Positions 20,746 to 30,126 of a stretch of 36,149 bases of DNA are shown here, in pieces. The stretch is from assembly GCA_009746045.1 (NCBI GenBank), contig RPFO01000454.1:1-36149 (forward strand), in the 5' to 3' direction. Position 1 is the first letter of the stretch, and every line of letters begins with the position of its first letter. Source of the stretch: Mesostigma viride (taxonomy: Eukaryota; Streptophyta; Mesostigmatophyceae; Mesostigmatales; Mesostigmataceae). Position numbers and translations under genes: made by a program. The notes under the pieces were generated by a model. It made no database searches. It was not told where the DNA came from and saw nothing but the letters and a program-made list of their open reading frames with translations.

Positions 20746-20781
<36 letters not shown>
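20746..20781 (+). repeat. (CAG)12 microsatellite
   Basis: Twelve CAG triplets lie at the point where related copies encode a short glutamine run (QQQQRR). The adjacent TGA replaces an expected CGA arginine codon. Confidence 0.9.
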
Positions 20782-20782
<1 letters not shown>

Positions 20783-21333
20783 GACGCGACCTGTGGCCGG
20801 AATACCTCCGCCACAAGCACGACCCCCAGAAGCCCAAGGTGTACTGGAGGGGCGGGGACCTGATGATCAACCACAAGATGTGGACGCCCCCCGCGGGCTA
20901 TAGAATAGCTAATAGCCCTAGCTTGTATCCATTGGTAGTCACTGCCACTATGGCAGCCATGCTTAGAATGTTTGCCTATCTGTGCCAACATACCTAGTCA
21001 CGTGCACCGCTAACGCACGGTACACAACCAGCCGTACGTGGCCTTAGCTTGTACAGCCATGCTACGTCCTGGCTATATGATCAGATTACTTGCCCACGCT
21101 CCTTGTCATGCCATGCTCACATGGGTCTTATTGCACCCACAGATTGCCGGATCGTTAGCGTGTCCGTTTAGCGTGTCCGAGTGCAGCTGCATGTGGCATG
21201 CCTTTGGCATGAAGGAGAATGGGTGGGGGTCTCTGCCCTTTCTCCTGTTGTGCACACACAGGGATTAAAAGCACTTCGGTGCTCCTTGACTCCCATGCAA
21301 CGGGAGCACGAGTTTAATTAATTAAATAATTGC
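20746..21333 (+). pseudogene. ORF1-like repeat protein, copy C: C-terminal end plus 3' part
   Basis: After the CAG run the frame reads RDLWPEYLRHKHDPQKPKVY and then WRGGDLMINHKMW. This parallels copy B (RRRELWPTYLQLRQ) and the copy at 21640-21930 (RRDQWPDYIRHKT). A TGA interrupts it right after the glutamines. About 400 bp of non-coding sequence with ATTGCACCCACAG (about 21130; also near 22148) leads to a TTTAATTAATTAAATAATT tail at 21312-21331, the likely 3' end. Confidence 0.55.
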
Positions 21334-21339
21334 CACAAC

Positions 21340-21454
21340 CACTAGTTACTAAGTTGCAACGGTCTATTCTGAAAGACCATGCAGCCACGATCCACGAGCC
21401 ACAAGGTACCCATGGCTGACGGCGGAGCTCATAACTTTCACGTTTGAGCACCGA
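21340..21454 (+). repeat. Leader of repeat copy D, 5' part (before a nested insertion)
   Basis: It is homologous to the leaders at 1725-1790 and 3540-3600: CCATGGCTGACGG, GAGCTCATAACTTTCACG. It ends in TGAGCACCGA (21445-21454), the first copy of the duplication whose second copy is 22379-22388. Confidence 0.7.
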
Positions 21455-21457
21455 TCC

Positions 21458-21555
21458 TCGAGAAGAGAGTCTGGGGTCTCCTCCGGCGGCATGTCGAAGC
21501 GCCTGAGCAGCTGCTTCGACATGCTGCCGGAGGAGACCCCAGACTCTCTTCTCGA
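21458..21555. repeat. 43-bp-arm inverted repeat at the 5' end of copy E
   Basis: Arms 21458-21500 and 21513-21555 match at 42 of 43 positions, with a 12-nt spacer. The right arm is the sense coding sequence and the left arm its inverted copy. Confidence 0.9.
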
Positions 21556-22338
21556 CGAGTTGAAGAAACAGCTCTTGCATGGCGTGCATGGAGCTGCCAG
21601 GTGCGGCACTGCAGGGCGCCTACCGCCTGCCCCATCCACGGGCCAAGGCTGGGCCCCCTCCAGTGGTCCTCACCTTCAGCGACATCACAGCCCGAGTTCG
21701 GTTCCTCTCTCGCCGCTCGAAGCTGGTGGACACCTCCTGGTCGCTTGACGACGACCTGACGCCAGCCCAGCAGCAGCAACGCCGCGATCAGTGGCCCGAC
21801 TACATCCGCCACAAGACCAACCCGAGAAGCCCCAAGTGTACTGGCGGGGCGGGGACCTCTATTATGTCAAGAAGAAACTGTGGAAGCCCCCCCGGGCTTC
21901 CCCGGGATAGAGCACTCCAGCTAGTTGTCTAGATGGGGGCAATCGATGATGGGATAGCTTAGGCATTACAGCACTTGAAACGATATTAGCGCACATGCAG
22001 CGTTATAGTACCTTGAATTAGCTCTGGCACCTTGCGGCCATCAGCTTGCGCCTTAATTAGCCGACGTGAGACGTCTTGAGCCCACCTCACATTTGTAGCA
22101 TAATACGCTATGCGTCAGCCTATACCTATGGTATTGCACTGGTTGTATTGCACCCACAGTGTTGCGCCCCGGCATGATGCACCATGCGCCGTGGAGAGAG
22201 CGCTCTGTGGCCTGCATGCCCACCTGCAGCAGTGAGAGAATTGAGCTAGGGCGCCCTCCCGCCCTATATAGCTGGGCTCCTTCTCGCTGCATGTGTATAT
22301 AGCTAGGGTTGAAGGTTCCTTTACTCTTTATTGGCACC

Positions 22339-22357
22339 CACGTGACGCAGTCACGTG
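22339..22357 (+). repeat. 3'-terminal hairpin of copy E
   Basis: It has the same 19 bases as 3954-3972 read on the minus strand, followed here by AAATAAATTAATTAATT. Confidence 0.8.
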
Positions 22358-22378
22358 CTTATAAATAAATTAATTAAT

Positions 22379-22700
22379 TGAGCACCGAATTTAGCCGTGA
22401 ATATCACAATCGACGCGTCTTTCTACGACGCATGTGCATGCTGATATAATTTTCCGAAGCTATTACGCAATATATGACGAGCAAACGCTCCTCGACGCAA
22501 CGCAGCCTGGCGGCGCTGCGCTCGGCAATGAAAATACGTCTGCAGCTCCGGCTGCAGCTTCGCCATCAGGGCCGGAAGGCAGTGGTGACACTAGTCGCGC
22601 ACTGGTGGTCGCCCAGAACCCTTCCGGGCTTTCGTCGCCCTCTGCATCGCCTGCATGACCCATGCAAAGCAGTTGAACGCCCTTCACCGCTGGCTAGCAC
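22379..22700 (+). pseudogene. ORF1-like repeat protein, copy D: rest of leader and N-terminus
   Basis: The leader resumes (TTTAGCCGTGAATATCAC). ATG 22474 opens KRSSTQRSLAA, then a one-base frame change leads into ALGNENTSAAPAAASPSGPE, parallel to copies A and B. The match ends near 22690, just before a 36-bp hairpin, so this copy lacks everything after the N-terminus. Confidence 0.6.
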
Positions 22701-22706
22701 GCCGGC

Positions 22707-22808
22707 GATGGAGACGGGATTTTTGTTGTTTGGGGAACCGATTGTGGGAGGCTGAGCCCGCAGCCGCCACTGATCGGTTCCCAAAACAACAAAAATCCCG
22801 TCTCCATC
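22707..22808. repeat. Hairpin with 36-bp arms
   Basis: 22707-22742 (GATGGAGACGGGATTTTTGT and onward) pairs with 22773-22808 at 35 of 36 positions, with a 30-nt loop. Its right arm ends exactly where the 149-bp direct repeat begins. Confidence 0.9.
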
Positions 22809-22957
22809 AGTTAGCGTTTTTAAACGCAATGTATAAGGATATGGTTGCAATGCAGCAATGTGTGAATGTGGTTGGAACGGAGCTTTGTTAAAATTGGATA
22901 ATGTTGCAGCGCTCACACACTTGAGGCTTATACACGAGTTTGCCAAGTCAAGGCAAC
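22809..22957. repeat. 149-bp direct repeat, left copy
   Basis: This matches 30127-30275 without gaps, with three substitutions by eye (AGTTAGCG/AGTTAACG, TTTTAAACG/TTTTGAACG, GTTGCAGCG/GTTACAGCG). The two copies are in the same orientation and bracket the copia block. The ends are not TG...CA, so they are not obviously LTRs. Confidence 0.85.
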
Positions 22958-24254
22958 ACACGTGAGGCGGGCTCGCAAGAGATGCCCAATTCAATGGCAC
23001 TGGCCTATTCTTTATATACTTGTGCACTGTGCTTGCTAGTCCTGAGCAGCCTAGGAGGCCTGCTCAGTAATAACACTCCCGGTACAGTATTCACAACCTG
23101 TACAGCACCCAGTTCCTATACAGTATAGGTCTGCCATACAGGCACAGTGACCACAGAGTACAGTCCACAGTGATTATTGCATCTGCACCTAGAAGTCCAG
23201 GACTAAGCCTGCGGTACCAACAGACCACAGGTTAAGGTTCCTATTTCCTGCGTACGACGTATTAATCCAATACCGTCGTAGGTTCAGCACCTAATTCCTG
23301 TCAGCCCAGGAATTACTGTCGACCCCATATGTCGTCGGCAAATATTCACGTCCGACTTAGAAGAACAGCCGGCTCGCGCTCGCGCGCGACCGGGAAGTCG
23401 GAACGCCATAACTTTCTTGATACTTGTCGGAATGAACTCGTTCCGGTGCCGCTGGAATCGCAGAGATATGCCGAATCAGGATCACGCCAATGCGCTTGGC
23501 GTTAACTCCAATCCTTTCTTTTCTTGAGCTGTAGCAGCTCACACAAGTCTACATACAAACACACACAATGGGTACTGGACATCCTCCCCGACTACAAGTC
23601 ACAACCCGCTGGGCATGACAGTCAGCTTGGATTCCTTATTATATGTACATAGCACCCATACTGGTTCAGGAGCACAAACAAATTACAATGAGTCCCTATC
23701 CCTTCACGGGAGGCTCGTTGTGTTACCCATGTACAAGAGGTTGGCCAACTGTGGCAGCCCATAGGTGTTCAGCTAAGAACTTGAGAAGTATGTACAACCT
23801 TCAGGACCTTAGGCGAAACCCCACAGATCACCCACAACAGCTCATCAGAAAACATTGCTGACCCCCAGACGGGAGTCGGCGCCGGTCTGCTGCCCCTTAT
23901 CGAACCAGACACAACATCTACGCGAAGCACATGCAAAACACAAGCTCCTATACTCGTTCCAACCGTGGAAAATCAGGGGACCTGTCGCCACCTCACCAGC
24001 ATGGTGGATGGGTCAGCCAGTCCGTGAAACTCCGCCTTAAGACGGCACCAGGGAATCGAACCCCGCCCACAAACCACAGATCTGGGGAAACCTCAGACTG
24101 AGATGAAAACCCCAGATAGACATCTCTCCATCAGAGACAATGTCAGACATTCCCACACCAGAGACATGTCTCACCCCTCAAGGTGTGCTCAGGATTATGT
24201 ACAATCAAGCTCCCAGCCTGATATCCAGAGACTTAAGCACCCAGCTCTCAGCTT
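22958..24254. other. Non-coding region downstream of the copia element
   Basis: I find no supported gene. It should contain the 3' untranslated region and possibly the 3' LTR of the copia element, but I found no matching LTR between here and 29011-30126. A B-box-like GGTTCGATTCC occurs on the minus strand at about 24052-24062, without an A box or complete tRNA fold. Confidence 0.35.
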
Positions 24255-25880
24255 TTAGACAGATAGACCGACTTGACAGTCAGCATTCATGAGCTTCCTC
24301 AGTACATTGTACTGGGCTGGGGCCTTGTGTGGCAGCTTTGTCAATGCATCAGCAGGGTTCTCCTCGCCAGGGATATGCTTCAAGTCAACCAAACTGGCCA
24401 ACTCCTTCAGCAACAAATAATCCAGGTCCCGGCTTCTGGCCAGCTGCTTGTGAACAAACTGGACCATACCCATGCTGTCTGTTAGCAACAACGTCTCCAT
24501 CTGCAAGGTCCAAGGGGTAACTGAAGCCAGCTCCAGCATTAACTCCTTTATGTACAAGCTGGACTGGATCCCCTCGCATATGGCCCTGCATTCTGCCACA
24601 TCTGAACTGATACAGACCCTCTTCTGCAGTCTGCTGTACCAGCTGAACAAACTTGCCCTGCTCTGATAAAAAGCAAACAGAGCAGCAGATCTCCCCCTGA
24701 CCTTGGTAACCTGGCGAGCATCCATGGAACTGTCAACAAAGATCTCCAAGGTGATAGGCTGGGCAAAGTCAATCCCAGACAAAATCAGATCAGGGGTACT
24801 CTCCACCAATCGGGCTATGACTCGAGGCTTCTCATCCTCAAGCACCTCATCAGGCATTCTGCTATGGACCATCAAAGACGGACCACAGATGCTGGCAAAC
24901 CAGGCCCACATGCCTCTCAACTCAGGTCCTGCAGCCTGGGTGATCTTCTCTGGCAAGGCCTTCACAATGGTCTGTTTATAATCTCCTCCAGCCTGAAGCC
25001 TGATACTCCACTCCCCATCCCTCCTGAACAGGGTAGCCTGCATTCCACAGAACACTACAGGCTTGTTGGGCTCCTGCCACAGCTCCTTGCCCAGTGAAAA
25101 CTTGCCACTGATGACAGGAATAAACTTCTTCAGCCAGGTCGTGGGGGCTAGCAAATGCAGATCATCTCCATGCAAACTAGCATACACTGGCAGACCCTCC
25201 CATTGGGCCAGCAGCAAACAGGGATCAACTGAAGACACTCTCAAGCCACACTCACTGATCAGAGCTTCCTGCAGCGTGAGTCTCCAGATGATTGGGCTCG
25301 ACCTGAGTCCTTCCAGGCCCTTCAGAATAACCAGGAATTGTTGATGCAGCTCCAGCTTCCAGATGGCAGGCACCTCAACACAGTAAGGCTCATCCTGCTT
25401 CCACACCCTCCTGGCCACTTCTGGATCAGATTTTAAAAATGCCCTCTTGAAGTCCAGCAGCACTGATGACATAGCTGCTCCCCTGTTCAGCAACCCCACG
25501 TAGAGACATAGCAAAATTCTCCATGTGTCGTGTAGCATCCCTGGCGTGTACAGCTCCTCTCCTGGCAGACTCCCCGTGCCGTGATACTCATTCAGGACAG
25601 GCCTGACATGGGGCACTGATACCTCATCCACAACCTTCCTCTTCAGCACAAATCTCAAAGCAAGCTTCCTTGATGCTGGGGGACGTCTGTCTGTTGGTGC
25701 AGCACACTCAAACTGCAACCACTCCTCCAATGCCTTGGAGAAGGCGAGCTTCCAAGCCTCAAACAAAGTAGGCGAGCTCATCTCTTGGACCAGCTGGTCA
25801 TATGTCAAAGGAGAGTGTGCAGCAAGGCTCCTGTGAGTTATGCCAATACTGCTGGGGTGCAACACAGCTGGAATCACCAA
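24255..25880 (-). CDS. Copia-type reverse transcriptase and RNase H
   Basis: The 541-residue open frame directly overlaps the integrase/protease frame. The reverse transcriptase spans about residues 45-300. The first catalytic aspartate is in SVLLDFKRAFL (D143). The copia-typical KL..LEGLRSSPIIW block is near 175-199. The catalytic pair sits in LHGDDLHLLAP (D239, D240), where copia elements normally have YVDD. RNase H covers about 370-530, with FVDSSMDA, CISSDVAECRAICEGI, LLTDSMGMV and KHIPGEENPADALTK, matching the copia RNase H pattern. It makes cDNA from the element RNA and degrades the RNA strand. The first residues come from a TTG, so the true protein is probably the C-terminal part of a Gag-Pol product reached across a one-base frame break at about 25878. 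The frame itself is unbroken, suggesting recent activity. Confidence 0.85.
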   Translation of the reverse strand: MVIPAVLHPSSIGITHRSLAAHSPLTYDQLVQEMSSPTLFEAWKLAFSKALEEWLQFECAAPTDRRPPASRKLALRFVLKRKVVDEVSVPHVRPVLNEYHGTGSLPGEELYTPGMLHDTWRILLCLYVGLLNRGAAMSSVLLDFKRAFLKSDPEVARRVWKQDEPYCVEVPAIWKLELHQQFLVILKGLEGLRSSPIIWRLTLQEALISECGLRVSSVDPCLLLAQWEGLPVYASLHGDDLHLLAPTTWLKKFIPVISGKFSLGKELWQEPNKPVVFCGMQATLFRRDGEWSIRLQAGGDYKQTIVKALPEKITQAAGPELRGMWAWFASICGPSLMVHSRMPDEVLEDEKPRVIARLVESTPDLILSGIDFAQPITLEIFVDSSMDARQVTKVRGRSAALFAFYQSRASLFSWYSRLQKRVCISSDVAECRAICEGIQSSLYIKELMLELASVTPWTLQMETLLLTDSMGMVQFVHKQLARSRDLDYLLLKELASLVDLKHIPGEENPADALTKLPHKAPAQYNVLRKLMNADCQVGLSV

Positions 25881-27766
25881 ACTGGCGCTGGGGGCACCTC
25901 CCCTTCATCCCATTTTACACCCTTGACCGGCTTGGCCCTGCACCTGACTGGAAATGTTGTCCTGAAATTTTCTAGGGGAATCATCCCCCAGCCATCTCTT
26001 CTCAGAGCTGTAGCTCTGATAGAAATCCCAGGATTGCCCAGAAAATTCTGACCCAAAATCACAGGGCCATCATAGTCCTCTAGGACAAGGAAGGTCACAT
26101 CCACACCCATGACAGGGGCAGTAACCTCTCCCAACACCCTTAGATGCGTCCTACCACTGAAATCAGACACCCAGGGGCAACTTGGTTCTCCGACCAGCAG
26201 TTCTCCTGTATGCTGAGGTCCCATGACAGAAACCTGTGCATTGGTATCTATCTCCATGGCAGCTACCTCAGGTTCATCCAACTGGACAAGCTTGGACACC
26301 TTAGGCTCCTTCTTGGCTCTTTGCAAAGCCTGTACAATATCTGATAGACGCACACCCCTAGGCCTGGTGTCGGGCCGTTCCGGAGGTGCAGCCTGTCCGC
26401 CTGCTTGCCCAACCACCGTATGTGAAGGTACCCCAGGGGCCGGGCCAGGGTCACCCTGAGGGCTCGATACAGCTGTAGCACCCTGATCAGGAAGCTCCAC
26501 GTCACCCCCGCCTTGTACACCAACGGGCACCTGGAAGAGGTCTCCTTGATTACCTCCCCGGGGACGGATCTTTGACCAGGACAGACGGTGCACTGCTTGG
26601 GAGCCATCAATGGCCACCCAGCACTTATGGCCAGCGGCTTCTACTCGGGTCACCACCCCATCATGCCAGCTGCCACGTTTCCCTGGAAAGCTTGGTTCCT
26701 TCCACACAACAACCTGTTGTCCAACGTTAGGTTCTAGGACACTCCAGCCCTTGTCTTTCTGCCTCAGCTTGAGGAACTTGGCCTCTAGCTTCTCCTTCCA
26801 TGCCTGCTCAGCATCAGCTGGCAGCATCCTGGTATGCAGCATAAGAGGATTGATGGCAATGTCACCAAAGAACATGGGAGTCCTGAGGTTCAGCCTATCC
26901 TCCACAGAACGTAGCCATGCAGATGTCACAATGGCAGATGACGTCCTTGGAATCCTCTCCACCAGCAGCACAGTCTTGATCTCTTGGATGGCTCTCTCCA
27001 CCACCCCTTGCTGGCCGTGGCTCTCCCTGGGTGTAATCAGCAACTCTGGAAACTCTGGCAGGTTCTCACAGCACTCAAACTGAATGTCACACTGCAACAA
27101 CTCCAACCCAGGGTACCTGCTCCTTGTCAACTTCAGAGCAGCAATCAATGTAGGCTTCTCCATGTCAGGCAGGATCTCTAGGGTCTTGTACTTGGTATAT
27201 CTGTCCACTGCCACCAGCAGCTTCAAACCCCTGATTCTCTGAATATCTACCTGCACATGGCCTGGCTGCAAAATAGGAGTCCTGGCATGAGACTGCTTGG
27301 GCTTTCTAGCAACTAGCCTGCACTTGCAAGCTTGAGCAACCTGTTGGCAGATGGAGTACAACTCACTTCCTCCCAGCCGTCTAGCAACTTGCAAAGACTG
27401 AGCTGCATGGCCAAACATGGTATGCAACCTTGAGGCAATGTCATACAAGAGAGAAAACCTTTTATTGTCATTATTAGCACTCAAGGTATGTACAGATCCC
27501 TTATGTACAGGAGGCACCAGGGTCGTGCCTGTCAGACTGTCTCCAGCCCTATCCTCATCCTGACCATCCTGTGCCAGTCCTGCACGGTCAGAATGCTTCT
27601 GAGATCCACCTGGGTCCACATCACCAGGTCCTACCTCAGGCTCAGCACCGCCATGGCGGGCACGTTGGCGAGTAACCACTGCAGCTACAGCTGGCATACT
27701 CTCTGTGGTAACCAAGCTTGCCCCATCGTGTCCAATAGGCTCTTCACTAGAGCATGGGGCTGCCCC
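25874..27766 (-). CDS. Copia-type integrase followed by retropepsin-like domain
   Basis: Residues are numbered from the TTG at 27715. A zinc-binding GAG-pre-integrase-like region lies at about 97-135 (LHTMFGH, ACKCRL). The integrase core has aspartate 157 (HVQVDIQRI), aspartate 210 (LLQCDIQFECC) and glutamate 240 (GQQGVVERAIQEIK). The second Asp-to-Glu interval is 29 residues, shorter than the usual 35. An SH3-like tail (VGQQVVVWKEPSFPG, WHDGVVTRVEA) runs to about 388. A proline/glycine-rich linker precedes residues 484-566, which look like an aspartic protease: MEIDTNAQVSVMG (DTN where DTG/DSG is expected), HLRVLGEVTAPVMGVDVTFL, and DGPVILGQNFLGNPG, the usual ILG-x-x-FL end motif. In copia elements the protease precedes integrase; here it follows. 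The frame closes with PPAPVW just where the reverse transcriptase frame opens. Confidence 0.75.
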   Translation of the reverse strand, partial: GAAPCSSEEPIGHDGASLVTTESMPAVAAVVTRQRARHGGAEPEVGPGDVDPGGSQKHSDRAGLAQDGQDEDRAGDSLTGTTLVPPVHKGSVHTLSANNDNKRFSLLYDIASRLHTMFGHAAQSLQVARRLGGSELYSICQQVAQACKCRLVARKPKQSHARTPILQPGHVQVDIQRIRGLKLLVAVDRYTKYKTLEILPDMEKPTLIAALKLTRSRYPGLELLQCDIQFECCENLPEFPELLITPRESHGQQGVVERAIQEIKTVLLVERIPRTSSAIVTSAWLRSVEDRLNLRTPMFFGDIAINPLMLHTRMLPADAEQAWKEKLEAKFLKLRQKDKGWSVLEPNVGQQVVVWKEPSFPGKRGSWHDGVVTRVEAAGHKCWVAIDGSQAVHRLSWSKIRPRGGNQGDLFQVPVGVQGGGDVELPDQGATAVSSPQGDPGPAPGVPSHTVVGQAGGQAAPPERPDTRPRGVRLSDIVQALQRAKKEPKVSKLVQLDEPEVAAMEIDTNAQVSVMGPQHTGELLVGEPSCPWVSDFSGRTHLRVLGEVTAPVMGVDVTFLVLEDYDGPVILGQNFLGNPGISIRATALRRDGWGMIPLENFRTTFPVRCRAKPVKGVKWDEGEVPPAPVW

Positions 27767-27843
27767 TCACTGCCGTCACTAGCAGCTACATTACACACCC
27801 CTGGGGGCACCCTCCAGGGTTCAGGGATGTGTGCAGGCTCAAG

Positions 27844-29010
27844 TCAATGATCAGCAGCCTTGCCCTTGCCCTTATCCTGGGATGGACCAGCCTTCTCCTT
27901 GCTGCCACCCTGAGCTGGCTTGCTCTGACCTTCCTGCCTCAGGTACGAGGGACACTCATTCCTGAAGTGACCCTTCCCTGGCAGAAATAACATTCCACCT
28001 GACTGATGTCCCGTGAGGTCCCACTGCTGGGCCCAGCCTTGGGAGGACCACCCACCCTCTTGAAGTCAAACTGGGACTGTGGATGTCCCGACTTCGGGGT
28101 CCCCCGTCCAGCCCTTCTGTCACGCCCCCTCCTGGACCTTCCTCGACCCCTTGAAGAGGTCTCAGGCCCTCTCGAGGACGCTGGGCCCCCGTGGCCCGAT
28201 CCCCTCATGGACTTAACCTGCAGGTTCAGCTGCCTCCTCGTCCCCTTGACGAGGGCGCTTACCCCACGTACTTGCCGCTGAAACACTCATACAACTGGTC
28301 CGTCATGGCTGCCCAGCCATGGACCTGTCGCATGTGGATGGTCACATTATCCATGGTGACCGGATCCAGCTGCAGCGACTTGAGAAAGTCGCCCATGGCC
28401 ATCCGATCTGCAACGAAGAAGCCCTTGGCCATGGCGTCCTCCCTCAGCTTGACGAAGTCTTCAAAGGCGTGGACCACTAGCTGCCCCTTGATGGGCTTGT
28501 AGTCCAGGTATTCTTGCTTCAGGTGAGACCCATCTATGGTCCTCTTGTCACTCAGGAACACCCTGAGTCGCGTCATAAACGCCGCCCAGGTGTCCCCCGC
28601 GTGTCGCTCCCGAACAAACTTGAACAGCCGCCTCGCCGACTGCCTTATGTAGGCACTAGACGCCAGGATGCGAAGCTTGTCACCGGTGTAGATGTCCGTG
28701 TACAAGTTCATGTCCTCTAACATCCTCTCAGCGTCCCGGGGCTGCCAATTGTCCTTGATGGACTGAAACTGGCCTAGCACCGCGTACCCCTCAGCACGGT
28801 CGGTCGCTTAGGCGCCGCTTGATCTGCGGCTGGCGCGTTCTGACCGCCCTGAGATCCTTGGCTCTGATCATCTGGCACCAGCCTGGTCTCCCAGCGCCTG
28901 GCCTCCACCGCGTCCATCGCGTCCATCGCGTCCATCGCGTCCATCCATATCCCAGCGCCGCGCCGCTCAAAGCCGAAGCGCCCTCGTTGGTCAATAGCTC
29001 CCTCACTCAT
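27844..29010 (-). pseudogene. Copia-type gag with CCHC knuckle (frameshifted)
   Basis: The start is ATG 29010 (MSEGAIDQRGRFGFERRGAG). A 9-bp repeat encodes three MDA units near 28910-28945. The core (about 28790-28260) has DNWQPRDAERMLEDMNLYT, SAYIRQSARRLFKFVRE and RVFLSDKRTIDG, resembling copia-type gag helices. A basic Arg/Gly-rich stretch (RGRGRSRRGRDRRAGRG) leads to a knuckle whose codons read CYFCQG, then KGHFRNEC after a one-base break at about 27985, giving C-x2-C-x4-H-x4-C. Earlier breaks lie near 28790 and 28270. The frame stops at TGA 27844. It would form the particle shell and bind element RNA. All three breaks are in the same sense, so either bases have been lost or the consensus has indel errors. 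Confidence 0.75.
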
Positions 29011-29182
29011 GATGGCCTCTGTTCAGATCTGCTACAGCCAGCCAAGTGGCCAAGCAGCAATTAAAGCAATATAAGCTACTGAACAAGAAAGGAAAATGAC
29101 AAGTGTTACCACTCAGTCAAGACCACCACGGTCACCCCAGGCGCGTCCTGGTTCTCCTTGTCGCTGTCACTGTCGCTGTCGC

Positions 29183-30086
29183 TCACAAATCAGCTCTGGC
29201 ACCCTGCTGCCGCTGCGCCGTCGTCGCCCGCTGTCGGCCCGCGATGACAGCGTCGTCACCGTTAGTGTAGTAGACAGGTGACAACCCGTCGTTACCACCC
29301 CGCGGATTGTATCTTGGCACCTCGCGGTCGCCAAGCTCCTCGTCGCCTAGACCAGCAGCGACCCCACAGCGCCCACCTCAAGGTCACTGTCGTAACCCAG
29401 AGGGGCGAACTCCTCCCACGCGTCACTCGAACGCGAAGAGGTTGGGGCAGTTCCTGAAGAGGAACTCTCCTTCGCTCCGGATTCCTGTCGACTCGTGCCG
29501 CACGCTGACCTCCGGTGATGGCTTCCGCAGCCGCCTCGACCTCTGCTAGCCGCCTGTAGCGCTCCGCCCCGCGTCGCTCACGTCGAACTGGTCCCGCTGC
29601 AAATCCCTCGTCGCCAATTACGCCTGCGAACGCACGTTGTACGCCCGCACCCGTCGCTGCCTGCACGAACTCGCGTCGCACCGCACCAGCTGGCTCCGCA
29701 GCTTCTCCTCGCCTGGCCACCAACTCCGCACGCACCCGGTCAACTAAGGCTGTAATCACAGTCTGTATTCCGACCAGACCGTGCAGCTCTTGCTCGATGT
29801 CGTCGACGCTCCGGTGTGCCGGAACGACGATGGTCCGGACGTGCTGCAGAATGCGCTCCCAATCCTCGACCTGGTCGTCGACGAATTGCACAAAGTTGCG
29901 ATCAACAGGTGGCCGATCTGCAAGCAATAAAGATAAATCTCGAACCACGCGACGCAATTCAGGCGAAATGGAACCACCAGCAGACTGCCGAGGAAACCGG
30001 AAATTCTGCTGCCGTTGTTCTTCCTGCACCATTCGACACCCGACGAGCTTCACCGCGTCGTCAACGCTGCACGCAGCAAACAGCAA
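29183..30086 (-). CDS. Unrecognised protein upstream of the copia gag (frameshifted end)
   Basis: The long minus-strand frame (to 29292) opens into the 149-bp repeat side; the first ATG is near 30032 (MVQEEQRQQNFRFPRQ). It reads VVRDLSLLLADRPPVDRNF, VEDWERILQHVRTIVV and ELHGLVGIQTVITALVDRVR, an acidic-helical pattern. A basic, arginine-rich region and a frame change near 29450 follow, then SSDAWEEFAPLGYDSDLEVG and YNPRGGNDGLSPVYYTNGDD to a stop at 29183. I recognise no family. Its same-strand position about 170 bp before gag suggests it could be an extra 5' ORF of the copia element or part of another decayed element. Long clean helices argue for real coding sequence, but not strongly. Confidence 0.4.
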
Positions 30087-30126
30087 CGACCCTTCTGGCC
30101 GTTCCGTCGAGACTGCTTGTAATTTG

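Larger units (their letters stand above)
21455..22378 (+). mobile_element. Nested non-LTR-like copy E with folded-back 5' end (924 bp)
   Basis: TGAGCACCGA (21445-21454 and 22379-22388) flanks it as a 10-bp target duplication, and the uninterrupted site exists in copy B's leader. The insert begins with a 43-nt arm (21458-21500) inverted and repeated at 21513-21555 with one mismatch. It continues through the ORF1-like C-terminal domain (PPVVLTFSDITARVRFLSRR and DDDLTPAQQQQRRDQWPDY), then about 400 bp of 3' sequence. It ends with the hairpin CACGTGACGCAGTCACGTG (22339-22357) and an AATTAATTAATT tail. A truncated, inverted 5' end, variable-length duplication and tailed 3' end are classic for target-primed reverse transcription with twin priming. 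Confidence 0.75.
24255..29010 (-). mobile_element. Ty1/copia-type LTR retrotransposon, internal region
   Basis: On the minus strand the order is gag with CCHC knuckle (29010 to 27844), integrase then a retropepsin-like domain (27766 to 25874), and reverse transcriptase plus RNase H (25880 to 24255). The reverse transcriptase and RNase H are of copia type. No LTR pair could be identified. The reading frame changes at about 28790, 28270, 27985 and 25878, each in the -1 sense, and the gag frame ends in TGA at 27844. Confidence 0.85.

Noticed and set aside
24045-24085. tRNA-like T-arm (GGTTCGATTCC, minus strand)
   Set aside because: No matching acceptor stem, anticodon arm or D-arm could be found; at most a B-box remnant.
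27720-27740. SLLDTMGQ just upstream of the integrase frame as a canonical copia DTGA protease with a 2-base insertion
   Set aside because: The residues after it show no retropepsin pattern, and a better protease-like domain lies after the integrase; kept only as a possible chance resemblance.
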